Source: Apostichopus japonicus
Lineage: Eukaryota > Echinodermata > Holothuroidea > Aspidochirotida > Stichopodidae
DNA length: 64,000 bases
Reading direction: 5' to 3'
Assembly: GCF_037975245.1 (NCBI RefSeq)
Contig: NC_092571.1
Span: 17,998,417-18,062,416 of the forward strand
Every line of letters starts with the position of its first letter. Within the stretch, counting starts at the first letter, position 1. The position numbers and the translations under genes are program-made. Shown here in pieces: positions 25,208-37,701 of this stretch. The notes under the pieces are model-generated. The model did not search any database. It was not told the origin of the DNA and saw nothing but the letters and a program-made list of their open reading frames with translations.

Positions 25208-26617
25208 GCAGAATCGCAATCCCAAACACATCAAAAATTGACGATACGCATGCACGTCGGCCAAGAGAGTGTAAATAGAAGATCTAACACGAAGAACAAA
25301 CAACAACAAAGCATTCCATCAAAAGGACAGACCGAACTCAAATTAAACCCCCTCGCCTTGAACCTTCCGAATAGTGCCTCTCATCATCAACAACATAATC
25401 AGCAAGGAGGGGGTAAGACACAAACGGCTGGAAAACGAAGTAGGACATTAGAAGCTCTTATCGAGATAGGTGCCTTTCCTCCAGATTACACACTGCAATC
25501 TGGTTTGGACCCAACTAAGGACGTTCAAAAAGACACATACGAAAGATCGATTATGACACGATCGGCGTCCCAAAGTACAGAGGGAAATCGCGGAAACCGT
25601 GTTAAATTGGATTTGTCTACAGAGGGCGCTGCTTATACTAATAAAGCATTCGATTTATCCAGTCCGGATAAACTCCAAAATGTCTTTTCACAACGGAAGC
25701 AGTACGTTCAGATCGAGCATCATCGTTACAGCAATGAAGATAATCGTTCGAACAGGACTCTTGGTCGCGCTCATGAATATTCAAAACTGATGGATGAGGG
25801 CGGGGCGTCCTCTACCGTGACGTCAGACAAGGAAGATAAAGATATGAGCGAAGAGAGCTGTTACGACGGTAAAGAAATGGAAAGTATGCTAGACCCGGCG
25901 CGATATAGAGACTTATCGAGTTCAGAGGATGAAACATCGCCATTATCAACACGAGATTATTTTCATATGAAATATCTTAGACATTACGATAAAAATAGAA
26001 ATAATTCCAGGGATTCTGGTTATGTCGAGAGTGTTGCATCTCAAGACAGTATTAAGAAAAGGAAATTGGGTATAGTGGAACCCTTTTACCACCGTACTTT
26101 GTTAGAGGAACAGATACGTCCCAGAACGATTTCCGGAAGTGACGATATTTTCCTCTCGCATTGTCCAACGTGTCATTCTCTCACACCCCCAAAACAACAA
26201 AGTTTACATCCTCATGACAACTTCGCTATCGTCAAAAGCGGTGACGAAGAACCTGCGTTCAAAGTGTCGCCATTTCGTACAGAGGTAAATGTCTCTTATC
26301 GATCTCCGTATCATCACCTTCCTTTGGGTCAAAGTTCAAGTTATGCTTTGGGTTACCAGAAAAGGTCAGTGCCACCGCAAACTTACACTCGCAGCTACAG
26401 CGTAGTCAATGATAATGCTGACTACAACATGAAATGCGCCTTCCTACCTCCAAATCGGTTCGTTAAGAAGCTTGATTCGGAAACACAAACAGAGGGCGCC
26501 CCTCTTCATAGAAAATCGACAGTAAGGTGGAAAAAAGAGGGCGCCAATTTCATTCTCACTCCCATGGAGGATAACGAAATCGACCATCTCGGACCAATTT
26601 ACTTGACCTCCGAGTGA
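25208..26617 (+). CDS. Last coding exon: long cytoplasmic tail of the membrane protein
   Basis: The exon opens after the acceptor TTTTTATCTTCCAG (ending 25207), in phase 0 with the exon at 20288-20366, and ends at TGA. The ATG at 25190 lies in the intron and is not the start. It encodes 469 residues, hydrophilic and low in predicted order: Gln/His-rich near the start, then Ser-, Asp- and Glu-rich, ending IYLTSE. There is no enzyme domain and no second membrane segment. Short motifs seen are RDSGYVESVASQDS (DSG-type, possible phospho-degron), a CPTC pair (SHCPTCHS) and two GAPL/GANF segments near the end. Codon use is balanced and the frame is clean for 1.4 kb, so it is surely coding. I do not recognise the family. 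A receptor or adhesion-protein tail is the best reading. Confidence 0.85.
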   Translation, partial: AESQSQTHQKLTIRMHVGQESVNRRSNTKNKQQQSIPSKGQTELKLNPLALNLPNSASHHQQHNQQGGGKTQTAGKRSRTLEALIEIGAFPPDYTLQSGLDPTKDVQKDTYERSIMTRSASQSTEGNRGNRVKLDLSTEGAAYTNKAFDLSSPDKLQNVFSQRKQYVQIEHHRYSNEDNRSNRTLGRAHEYSKLMDEGGASSTVTSDKEDKDMSEESCYDGKEMESMLDPARYRDLSSSEDETSPLSTRDYFHMKYLRHYDKNRNNSRDSGYVESVASQDSIKKRKLGIVEPFYHRTLLEEQIRPRTISGSDDIFLSHCPTCHSLTPPKQQSLHPHDNFAIVKSGDEEPAFKVSPFRTEVNVSYRSPYHHLPLGQSSSYALGYQKRSVPPQTYTRSYSVVNDNADYNMKCAFLPPNRFVKKLDSETQTEGAPLHRKSTVRWKKEGANFILTPMEDNEIDHLGPIYLTSE

Positions 26618-26755
26618 AATGGGATTTTGGTAACTCGAAGAAAGTTAAATTTTTGAGTTTTATAATGAATTAATTCATATACGATTTGTAGTGGTACCAG
26701 ATAACCACGACCATCGCGGTAATATTTCAAATCACCCTACATATATATCCTGTCC

Positions 26756-26761
26756 ATTAAA
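26756..26761 (+). promoter_or_regulatory. Possible polyadenylation signal (ATTAAA)
   Basis: ATTAAA lies about 140 bp past the stop of the membrane-protein gene. It is a common variant signal, but position alone supports it. Confidence 0.25.
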
Positions 26762-29636
26762 CATAGCAAAGGTTCTATTTTTTTTTCGCTTACGTAAAAC
26801 CACTTTGACCGACCGTTAGATATGTACTTATTCCTTCCAGTCATCAGTGGTTCACATTTTGGAAACGCCCCATTTCTCCAGAACAAGAGGCTTCAAATAT
26901 CACGTACCCTACACATAACTCATAGGCTATACTACAACTACGCCCGCTGTTCATCTTTTTCCATACATTTGGATTTATTCTAGTGTATAAAAATATTATA
27001 AATTGCATGGTGAGCATATTACCAGCTTTGTTAGTTTGTTTATCTATCCGGGAACGTTTTACCAAACCTCTTGTAGAACAAAGGATAAAAATAACGACAT
27101 CGTTATTAATAGAATAATCGTTGGTAGTATAGTTTCACTACTGCATTTGATTCAACCATGTTTGCAGTGAAAGTAACCATACGGTTTTTGTTGTTCGAGC
27201 AACTCCTGGTAGCCGACTAATAAGCTAACCAGCAGTCTCGAGAGCCAGGCCGAGAGTCAACCGGGGACAATAACATCACCAATCCCTTTAATGCATACTC
27301 CATACTTATATTTATGCACACGAGAATAACCTTTTCTTTATCTGATATTTTCCAGGGACCCCACATCTGGCCACCGAATTTCACGAGACTTGTGGCTCTT
27401 AACCCTTTTTCTTCCATCCCCGCCTCCCCCCCCCACCCCCCTCCCAACTTACGTCAAGCATTTGTAAACTATACTATTTTGTTGCAATTTCGACCGACTC
27501 TGTATGAATTAGTCTTATAATTGCTAACGGTTGTAGTTACAGTGTTGTAGTTACAGCGTTGTAACATTTCCATGACTCAAATCACTCAATTTTAAAAGTC
27601 AAGTGACTCGAACAAAGTTCAAAAGTTTGCCACATAGGGGAGAACAAATAGAGTAACCCTAGTCGATGACTCTTACCGAAGGTGAGTCGTTTGAACTCTG
27701 CTGTGAATATGATTGGTCAGTTTACCGAAGGAAGTGTAAGAACCAAACGATTCGGTAGTTCGGGTTAGGCTTCGGGAGTCTCAAACAACCCGGGTACTTG
27801 AAAACTATGAAAACTTACCGTGTAAGTTCTGTTTTGTGTAATTTTGTATTTACCGTCTGCCAAAGCTGTAGATAAGCTCATGAAGCTTTGGCATAAACCA
27901 CTCGGCGACTCGGAAACCACTCGGAAACCACTCGGCGACTAACCTCCTCCCGACTATCGTCCCCAACCACGTATTTGTAGACTTCTTCTTAAGGTATAAT
28001 ATTAACGCCGCTTCTAATTATATATATATACAATACAGTGTAGACATTTTCACAGCCTTATGAATCTTTCAAGCAGGTTTTCCTTTTTTTAATTATCTTT
28101 CATTAGTGGCTTTTACAGTTATTTATACAAACTGATTTTTTTTCTCTGCACAAATGCTTCTTTAAACTATAAATATATATTTAATATTCATTTTGGAGCG
28201 AATTATAGCCAGTATTATTATTGTTATTATTATTAATAAGATTATTATTAACAATAATATTACTATTATCGTTATTATTTATTATTATTATTATTACTAT
28301 TATCATTATTATTTCTTATTATAATTACATATAGGAATATGAAATGTATGTAATGTTAAGTCAAAGTGTATATAGACCATGTGCTTTAATATACAATATA
28401 TATATGGACTGAGAAAAAATCACGTGAATCTCACTTTCGTTTTGTCTTTAAGTGCTTGAGTTCTCTCTCATCTGAAGGAAAAGGTATCTTTAAGCTCGAA
28501 CGAAACTTCTCACATTACATATACGGGATTTAAATTATGCAATCGAGGATCAATGAGCCAACCCCCCCCCCTCCCCCCTTAAATGAAGTCACCTGTCAAA
28601 AGAGCGGATTCCTGGACAATTTAAGAGAGGAATACAGTCTTCGAAATAAAGTGGCTTTGTAGCACCGAAATGTGGAGATGGGCTGATGGAGCTGCACATA
28701 CCCTACCATAAAGAAGAATGTAATTTAGGCGAACAAACTTGTCTCTTTTTCCCTTTTCAAAGCCAAAATTGTTTACTATTTGCTATTCAGTATTTTAATT
28801 ATCCAAATCTCACACAAAAAGATTGCAACCGACATAAGGTTTCTATCAAACGCATATTCGTATTATTGTCTGCGTATCATGCACTGGTAATCCTCCAATC
28901 ATGGAGTTTTTAGCAAAACAATCTGCGGTTGCTGGCAACGTTGTCGATAAGTCATGTTCAGGAATGATATTAGTTAGACTGAAATTATAAGAGAGACAGA
29001 AAAGTACGCATGAAACCCAATATTGTAAACTTGATCAGAGGAGAAGGAGGAGGTATTTCACATCATTGTCACCTCCATGATGTATGAACGCACGGTCCCG
29101 GGGGTAGGACATTTCTAATCAATAATGGCTCAAGCTTCCTTTGGCACACTCCATTTCTTAACTTTTCAGACAGAGGACAAAAACCTTGCCGGGACATTTA
29201 CACTCGTTCGTTCGCCACTTAATTGGGGCTGACGAAGAAAAGAAAACCTGAGGTTCTGAGACAAAGAGGAAAAAAGGAAAAAGAGATAACGGCAAGGTGA
29301 TTGCCTCTGAGCAAACAATTCATTTCACAAACTTTACTTTTTGCGCGTCCTCTATATATATATCAGTCACGAATGCTTCCATACTTAAAGGTCATTAGTA
29401 TATTGTACCCAGATTTAGAATCACAAATGTGCTAAAATTTCCAAAATATGATCTGGTGGAGCTGCTTGCTCGTCAGATTATTCCTACAGTAAACAGAAGA
29501 CAACTAAAATGTCTAAGAGATGAATACATGTGTGAAAGTGCCAGTAAAATACCTATTAAAGTCTGAAAATTAGTGACCATTATGAGACTTTCCATAGCAT
29601 ATTTTGGGACAAAACTGGCAAACTTTAGTGAGGTGG
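26762..29636. other. Intergenic, no gene seen
   Basis: No credible exon on either strand. Contents are C-homopolymer tracts, a short direct repeat of CCACTCGG(C/A) at 27899-27943, and a TTA-rich tract. Short open frames have no start context, domain or splice support. Confidence 0.5.
28204..28322. repeat. (TTA)n-rich imperfect microsatellite
   Basis: About 120 bp of TTA/ATT triplets with interruptions. Confidence 0.85.
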
Positions 29637-29644
29637 GAGTGGGG

Positions 29645-30288
29645 CAAGGGCGGCGGAAGCACTTTTAATCTGGGGGGGCACCGACATCAAAGGGCACTTT
29701 GCAGAAATTCGATTGGACTGATGCAGCCTGATATTTAGTACCCTTTATAACTCTTTTTGTATTATCTTATTTGCGTATACACATCACTCCATCAACGCCC
29801 CCCCCCCCCCCAAGGAAAATATGCATACTAGCACTGCAATATCCAATGTGCAAATTGGGAAACAAGGAACAAGTTTTCTTTTAAGACAAATGAGGTGAAA
29901 TCATGCTAGTTGCTAATGTAGGAATCTTCCGAATTAGAGTTTATTCCTTGTTAATATCTTAACAAAGTTTTTCCATTCGAAATAGCTTTGATTTTGACCC
30001 ACAGAAATTCATTAAAAGTCAGGGGCGTAGCCAGGATTTGCAAAGTTATATGCACGACTATCTGAGCGGAGCGCCACCATCAGTTGGCGCGGAGCGTACA
30101 AGAAAATTTTTGGTTTTACAAACCCCTCAGATGGCCGGAAGCGGCCCTTCCCGAGTGTTCATTCTGGTTCCCTGGCCTCTTGCTATCTTGAGACACCTCC
30201 ATTTTTATGTAGAAAAAGGGCACATTTTTAACCTGAGGAAAAGTGGGGGGGCACGTGCCCCCTGTGCCCCCCGGTTCCGCCGCCCTTG
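29645..30288. mobile_element. hAT-like MITE, copy 1 of the CAAGGGCGGCGG family
   Basis: The element is 644 bp with ends CAAGGGCGGCGGAA / TTCCGCCGCCCTTG (14-bp perfect inverted repeat) and an 8-bp target duplication GAGTGGGG at 29637-29644 and 30289-30296. Both outer parts match the copy at 49560-50577. A fragment of another element begins inside it at about 30020 (CAGGGGCGTAGCCAGG) and has no matching right end. The 150-codon open frame over the right half is a chance frame within the element. Confidence 0.85.
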
Positions 30289-30296
30289 GAGTGGGG

Positions 30297-31982
30297 GGGG
30301 TGGGGGTCGAGAGGAAGAAGAAAATATGCTATTGATATATGCTATGCTATTGTGCTTCTGTCATATTCTTAAAATGTACACACAAACAACAAGTTATATG
30401 TCTATCAGTTTACCTAATAGAGAGGCCTGTGGAGATGAGTTTGTTGTAATGGCTCATCAATGCAGTATTCAGCACTTTAAGATTATATAACGAATAAAAA
30501 CTGCAATTTCGAATTTATTGTCGAAACAATGTTATTGAATCTTTTGTTGGCTTAATACTTCTTGATCTCGAGTCAATTACTTCGTAGTAGTTTTAAGCTA
30601 AGTATGCATGGCGTTGTTCTAACAGTATGGATAGCAAATTGAGATCCTCGTCTATACGAATATCTTTGTTCGGCTTGGTATACTAACACACTTTGAAATC
30701 ATTCTCATGTGTACAGAACCCTATAGCCTATATAGCACAAAAACGTTTTCTTTTTCATGGAACCTGTTTACGTAATCATCCAACCAACATTCATATGATT
30801 TTTTCAGATATTTATGATCAGTATTCAGTATGCACAGTTACAGTTACAGTTTCGCATTGTGTGTGTGTGTGTGTATATGTGCGTTTGTTTTTCTATCTGA
30901 CCGAGGACTTGAACAAAAGAATTCCAGGTCCTCGGTTGTGATTTCTAAAGAATCACTACGTCCTGGGAAGAATTCTATTGTATGGGGTATTGTTAAGGTT
31001 AAGGTACGTGGATTTGAACAATGGAAAATACAATGGGGTCCTCGGTCTGAATGTAATACAAACATGTGGGTGTGTGTATGTGTGTATGTATGTATGTATT
31101 CCTTTACGGTTCGCTATATACAAGTGTATATACATACTTATGTTTCCTCTTAGTTTCAAAACGACAGTAAACTTTCTTTATTTTAACCAAAAAATATCAG
31201 CAGAGAAAGGAAAACATTCAATCTTGCAAATCCGTTTTAATATATTATCATTCTTACATTTCCCGCCAAGCTGAGAAGGTAGTCATCTACTGAGGTGGTG
31301 TGTGGAATATCAGGAATGATGTCTTCACGATTTTTTTTTTTTTTTTTGCGGAATTGATTTACCGTTGACATATATAGAATTGCTGTTCTTATTGGCACTG
31401 TACTGCAGCTAGTCTCCTTCGGTCGTTTCTTTCATATATGACACAGTATCGTTCTTTTTTAAATAAGCAAACGGCTATAGAAAAACCTACGTATGACGTC
31501 ACAACCTCCCGTTGATTTGCATAACACAAACTTTGATACATTTGTTTGTGTCTTTCCGAGTTAGTATGTTACTCGTTGAATGTGTCCCATATAGCACATA
31601 ATGTCCAGCTATTAATATAACCTGTATATATGGATTTGCCCTTGAAAATATCTATTTCAGAAAGATATACATTTTTAAGGTCCACAACAACATTTCAAAT
31701 TATATGCATATTTATAATCACCTAATATGTAGACCATATTTCAATATAGGTCACCTCAGTAAATAACGTTTTTTTTTTATCATTGTTTACTCGTTTAAAA
31801 ATATTTGTACTTCTCCTTTGAATACTGAATGTATGTCAACAAGTAGTAGAATTAATATCGAGAAATGATCATAACGGAGTAAAAGTAACCGCGGTCATGA
31901 CTTTTACAGACGAATGGTCTACTTCTAGTTGTGACGTCATCATTTGACGTCACCATTTTGCAGTGACGATATTAGTTCAAGT
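30297..31982. other. Intergenic, no gene seen
   Basis: AT-rich sequence between the MITE and the first GPCR gene, with short TG/CA tracts near 30.86 and 31.07 kb. CRE-like TGACGTCA sites occur at 31494, 31932 and 31946. The last two lie within 60 bp of the GPCR stop, probably in its 3' UTR. Confidence 0.45.
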
Positions 31983-33195
31983 TTAGAGTGTGGATTCTCT
32001 CTTCCGAGGACTTGTATTAGAGAATGAAGACATCCTTCTGGAGCTGGCGTCCTTCTCATTGAATTGACATCGTAGAACCTTTACGAAAGTTTCTCTGAAT
32101 GGAGGGTGCAACGCTCCATACAAAATTGGATTGATGGCGCTATTCGACAACAGTAGAACAGCAAACCAAGGAATCACGACATTGGCGTTGGGCAAAATAA
32201 TAGCAATACAAAATGGCATAACACATAACACAAATACACAGACGATTAAAAACAAATTGCGGGTTATTTTATTTTGGCGGTCAGTTATGACGCGTTCTGT
32301 TATCGTTTTTCTTCTCTTGACAACGCTTCCTTCGGGAGTTGTTGTACTGATGGCGGAGGAATTTCCATTTGAACTCAAGTTGTTGTCGCCTCTCGTGTCA
32401 TTGTTTCGACTTTGAATGCTTGGCGTTTCTAAGATCGTGGATGTGTTCCGGTTGACATCCTCCGACGATTTACGCTTCTCTTTCCGTAGCTTAATGTTTG
32501 CCTGAATCTGTTCGCCGGTTAAACTCCTTCTTACTTGTTGATGATGTTTGCGTGAATACAAAAATATGGAAGTGTAGCAGACTACAATAATCACAAACGA
32601 TGGAATCCCTATGACGATTCCCGCCACTAAACTGGCCAATTCAGACTTATTTGATTGAACAATACAAGTTTTGTACTTGACATTGTACCCTAATGTCGCA
32701 AAGTCCACACTCGAAGCGATAGTTACAATAACTGCTGGGAGAATCCACGAAATTGAGATCATAATGGCGATATTTCTCCGCGTATATATCTCATTGGTCA
32801 TTCGCCGCCCTCCACGGACGAAAATAACCCGATGTATCGCTTTCATGGTCAATGTTATCAGACTTATGATTTGAGTCGTTATCAGAATACACGCAACGGC
32901 TACACAGAGGCCATTAGATTTTGGCGGGAAATGCCGGAGAATAGTTGTCACATGATAAGGTGACGTACAACACGTCATGAAATTACAGACGGCGAGACTG
33001 GTGACGAAAGTATTGGTTACCGTCTGAAGTTTTTGGAAATTACCGACAGCGACTACAATGAAGGTATTTCCGACGATGCCGACAACAGCTATTACACAAA
33101 TAAATACCGCGATGACAATCTTCTGCACCGGATAATCGTCTAACATATATGACGGTATCGTCGTTGCTAAGTAGTTTTGACCAGGGGGCGCAGAA
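31983..33195 (-). CDS. Class A orphan GPCR, cluster gene 1
   Basis: This is the main coding exon of a seven-helix receptor. Numbering from the first in-frame Met (33146) it has 387 residues. Visible marks: GN in TM1 (N27), SLAVCN in TM2 (Asn55 where Asp2.50 is usual), C81 and C161 for the extracellular disulfide, HRV in place of DRY (R106), P182 and Y191 in TM5, VMPF in TM6 with no Trp toggle (P311), and NPILY in TM7 (339-343). The third intracellular loop is long and basic (about 90 residues). It resembles Tre1/Moody/GPR84/melatonin-type receptors. The frame stays open upstream to a CTCCGAACAG acceptor before 33195, adding SAPPGQNYLATTIPSY, so Met 33146 may not be the true start. It is divergent from gene 2. 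Confidence 0.88.
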
Positions 33196-34348
33196 CTGTT
33201 CGGAGAAAGATGGAGAGAAATAACAAGTACTCAAAATCCATCTTGCACATGTGTTGTGTTACTAACGTTCATGTCATTACAATGCGTGGACAACACTTCA
33301 TTTTTCACATCTTCGCTCGCCAATTTGGACATTTGGTTTTTGTGTGTGAAGGAGTATCACGCAAAGTAACTAAACATTCCAAGTTTGTGCATGGAAATTC
33401 TTGATTTTCGTTCAGATAAATCCTTACTAAATTATATGCCTTTTGTAAAAACTGATATCGACAAAAAAAGAGTTTGTAGAAATATGACCATTATAATTGT
33501 TGTCTTCTTATCACCGTTCAATTATTTGGCTGAATTGTCACGAGTGTACCATACATGCAGAAAGGGTACCGCCATGAACTATAAAGAACACAACACAGTT
33601 ACTACGCATATATCCTTCACAAACAGGAACATTTATTTATGAATAATTCATAGCGAGGGTCACGTGGATAATTCAGTGATTGTTACCTTTAGGCTCGCGG
33701 AACTGATTCTCATATGTTATTTGGTAATACATACATCAGGCTTGGCGTGTGTAAGAGGGGGTCCGGGAGACGGGGGTGTGGGACGGATACAACCCGAGGA
33801 CCGGGGTCATAGTGGACTTGGGAAAATAAGGGGAAAATGAGAATTTATTTTCATTTTCATAATATAGTCCAGGAAAAAAGAAGACTTAAATAAAGGGGAC
33901 CCGAAATGACATATTTTTCCAAGTGTCCCCACCTGGCTCTCAATGTCAATGCTTGGTATTGTATTTTAGACGCAGAGTTAGATCTATCGAGTTAAGGCTA
34001 TAGTATTATTAGTAAGATGACAAAGTTTGTGACTGCTATAACGGGTTATCGTACTAAGCATGTGTATATAACATAGAGCAAGTTTGCAACTAAGTGTGAA
34101 TTCATGCCTTGCATATGATATGCGACGTTTTGTACGTAAAGCACAATCGAAAAAAAAGACATGTATCATTCAGAATAGATGTATCTAACAATTATACTGT
34201 TACCCCAAATATCCTATACTCGAAGATCTCCGCTACATACGAATAGCCTCGGTCTGATATGACGTTAGACATATAGGCAATCATTAAGGAACCGTAAAGT
34301 TATACCTAAACTATATGGTAAACTAAATGGTAAATTATGGTAAACCCA

Positions 34349-34587
34349 GGAGTGTTAGCTCAGTGGTTAACGCCGGTGCCTTTCAATCATAAGGTCCCGA
34401 GTTCGAGTCACTCCGAGATTAATGTATGTCGTCCAGTTACAGAGTTGTTGACAATTGATAATCATAGACGTTAAATATGAATCTAAGAGACTGACTTCGG
34501 TCAGCTTGCGGCTTTGATAAGCCAATGTTGGCTTCTTCACGAGTTCCTGCTTGCAGGAGGATCTAAAATACATACATACATACAAAT
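34349..34587 (+). mobile_element. tRNA-derived SINE, copy 1
   Basis: The copy starts GGAGTGTTAGCTCAGTGG (A box) and carries GGTCCCGAGTTCGAGTC (B box) about 40 bp on, a tRNA-like head. A shared body of about 150 bp follows with TGACTTCGGTCAGCTTGCGG and GAGTTCCTGCTTGCAGG. It ends in a CATACATACATAC tail. The same layout recurs at 35786 and 53481. Confidence 0.88.
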
Positions 34588-34826
34588 AGGTAGGTATACA
34601 TTATAGCACTAACCTCTCCATTGGTTATATCTTTACTGTACACTCGTATCCCCGTGAAACAAGATGGATGATACGACAGGCTCACGAACAATATGTTAGG
34701 ATAGTAGCGCATTCCAAGAGGACTGCATATATAGGCATGTGAAAAGGAAACGACGAACGAACACATATGGACACATACGACACTAACAGGCTTTTGCTAC
34801 CGATAATGTATACATATAGGCTAAAT

Positions 34827-34853
34827 ACATATATATATATATATATATATATA
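34827..34853. repeat. Short (TA)n microsatellite
   Basis: About 26 bp of TA. Confidence 0.9.
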
Positions 34854-35785
34854 GAGATAAAGAGTCTCAGAGAGCCTATACCTACAAACATATTTGTACC
34901 CTTCACAAACAGACAAATCTACATCGTAAATATCCACTACGGAGTCCTATACGGTAGAGGGATTTGTTTTTACTTGAGTGGTAAGTTTATAACAGACATT
35001 TAAACAGATTTTATGAGGGGGAAGTATAGATAAATTTGCCTTACACTGCATACACTAATGTCTAGTTGTAAGGGGCCAAAGTGCGCTATTCGATTGCCGC
35101 CTATAGGTATGTGGTTAATTGTGTAGGAAACGCCCCTTATTTGACAATGCTCTATAAGGAATGACAAGGAGGAACTTCCCTGGAATATTTACTCAGCTCG
35201 TAACTTTACAAACAGCCCAATCTTCACTATCTCTATGACATGAGGAGTGCACTGGGCATGCGCAGATCAATCATCTAACTGTGCGTTCTGTCTGTGTGTA
35301 GACTGGCAGTTTTGTGCTGTTGAGTTCATATAGCAACATGCATTCAAACAGGATAGTATGCTATATATGCCGATAAGTGTAATCACTACATTATTTGAAA
35401 TGAAAGTTTAGAATGTTTAGCTATACTTAAAATGTCAAAGGTCATGAGGTTTGTGAAATTCAAAGGTACTTCAAACGTGGTGTGAGTCATGGTGATTATT
35501 TAATATCCGAAGACAAAAGAATGTTTCTCAGATATTACGATGACAAACGTCGAATCATGGTGTGTCAGTTTAGGATAGCAGGAACCTATTTGTACAATGA
35601 ACGCTCTGACATTACATACATTAGTTTTGATATCATTAAGTATTACTAAAGTATGACCTCTATAACAGTCCTAAATTATTTTCTTGAGTAGCTATACAAG
35701 GCTTGCCAACATTTCCATTGGTTCTTCTATAGTTTGAAAGGGTCCTTCTTGCGTTTTGTTTACAGACAATGACAATTTTGTTTCA

Positions 35786-36028
35786 GGAGTGTTAGCTCAG
35801 TGCTTAACTCTGGTGCCTTTCAATCATAAGGTCCCGAGTTCGAGTCACTCCAAGATTAATGAATGTCGTCCAGTAACAGAGTTGTTGACAATTGACAATT
35901 CATAATCATGGACGTTACATATGAATCTAAGAGACTGACTTCGGTCAGCTTGCGGCTTTGATAAGCCAATGATGGCTTCTTCGCGAGTTCCTGCTTGCAG
36001 GAGGATCTGGAATGCATGCATACATACT
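35786..36028 (+). mobile_element. tRNA-derived SINE, copy 2
   Basis: Same family as 34349. It has GGAGTGTTAGCTCAGTGC, one change in the A box relative to copy 1, an intact B box and a CATGCATACATAC tail. Overall it is close to copy 1, with a small insertion (TGACAATTCATAATC) after the TTGTTGACAATTG motif. Confidence 0.88.
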
Positions 36029-37701
36029 TTCAATGACACAATCATTAGACAAAGGAATCTTTAAACCATTCGATGGATAAGAGAAAAGTCAACGCAAGAA
36101 AAGAGGTAGTTAAAAGATGCAACTTTCACTTCATCATCAGCGTAAATCGTCACGAAATTGATAGTTCTTAAACTCAATTTTAGGTAATATTTGCTTTTTA
36201 AATTTCTAATTCCATACACATTATTGCGTCACCCTTCTAACCGCCCCCTTTCCCCTTTTCAGACAAATATTGAGTTTGAGAACATTTATCATTCATTCAT
36301 GGAGTGACACTGAATTTAACACTAACCATTATCTAGGGGTAGCGACCGTAGCCAATTTGGGCAGGGGACAATTATGTCAATTGGCATTCTTTTATGTCGC
36401 ATTTTTACAGAAGAAAAATAAGCTCGTATAGGAAAGACAAGGACCCCGGTGGGGGAGGGGGACGGCGGGGGGGGGGGGACGCGAAGAGGAGGCTTCTCTT
36501 GGATTGTATATATTTATATTATTTCTACCCATCAATTATGTGTAGGAATAGGAGACGGGGAGGTATGAAGAATAAAAAAACACTACAATAACGTTGGTTA
36601 ATTCTTGCTTTCCAAGTTCCTGAATCCAGTTGTTACTTAAGGCTAGTTCATTCTCGTCCAGCTTCTCACAACTGTGTTCAATTAACACGAGGTTATTTCT
36701 TCCAAATTATCTTTTTTGTCTTTTTCTTCTCCTTTTTGGTGACGGGGAATGTTGTTCTATTTGGAGTATTTTAGTTTTTAAGTTCATTCTGTTCCTACTA
36801 TTATTGTCCTCCCCCCCCCCCCCCCCATTAATTCAATAACGTCGTAGAATGCCTCTCACACTCATGGGGAAACACGTAGAACTTTTAAATTCGATATAGT
36901 TGAACGTCTATCCTAAACATATAAGTTGAACCATGGAGGTCAAAACAGAACAGGGTTGTACGCTGCCATGCATTCTTTCTTGACTTAATGGATTTTTATA
37001 ACTGTGCGCTCATCCGGAAAACTTCTTTGCTGACTCGATCAGTTGTTTTGTTTAATACATGCTATAGATATACCGTACCAAAAGTCTGTAATATTTTGAA
37101 TATATGGAACAAACAGTCATAACAGAATATTGTAAACACCTGTTTAATGTCACACGATGTTTTGAAAATTTTAGTGGTGTTCATGACTTTTTTTTATATT
37201 CTGATATGAGGGGTAAAAGCCTTTCTTAAAACGTGATCACCGTTTCTTCCCTGTCATCGACTTACATCGACAGAAATCGTAAGATGGATAGGTAATGTTT
37301 AAATATTTCACAGTTTATACAACACGTTCTGTTGTGTCGTGATTAAAAAACCTATACAGCTCTTTTAGTTTGGCTCAAATTCATTGAGGTAACTAGTAGG
37401 CCTAACTATACACTTCATTTGTAGCCTACCGTATATACCTTGTAGGACTATAACCCAGTCTAACTTCCAATCACGGGGAGAATTACCTGTTGTAGAAAGT
37501 CTATATTCATCATATTTTGAGAGGATCGAATTCATTCTGCCTAGCCTACTATTAGTATCTTGGCTGCAATCCGTTATCATGATTAAGGATTGTTTCTTCC
37601 TGAACGCCTTGTTCTTGTTAAACTATAAGTTAATAGCAACATGACTAAACTAACAGCATTAGGCCTAACCAACTATTTCAATCTCTTTATATATGTTACA
37701 G

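Larger units (their letters stand above)
33196..37701. other. Divergent spacer between GPCR genes 1 and 2
   Basis: The 4.5-kb region lies between the acceptors of two head-to-head receptor exons. It should contain their first exons and promoters, but none could be picked with confidence. It holds two tRNA-derived SINE copies and a short (TA)n tract. Confidence 0.5.

Noticed and set aside
30038-30490. 150-codon frame after the GPCR-proximal MITE
   Set aside because: It lies mostly inside the 29645-30288 element, crosses its right end and poly-G, and has no domain.
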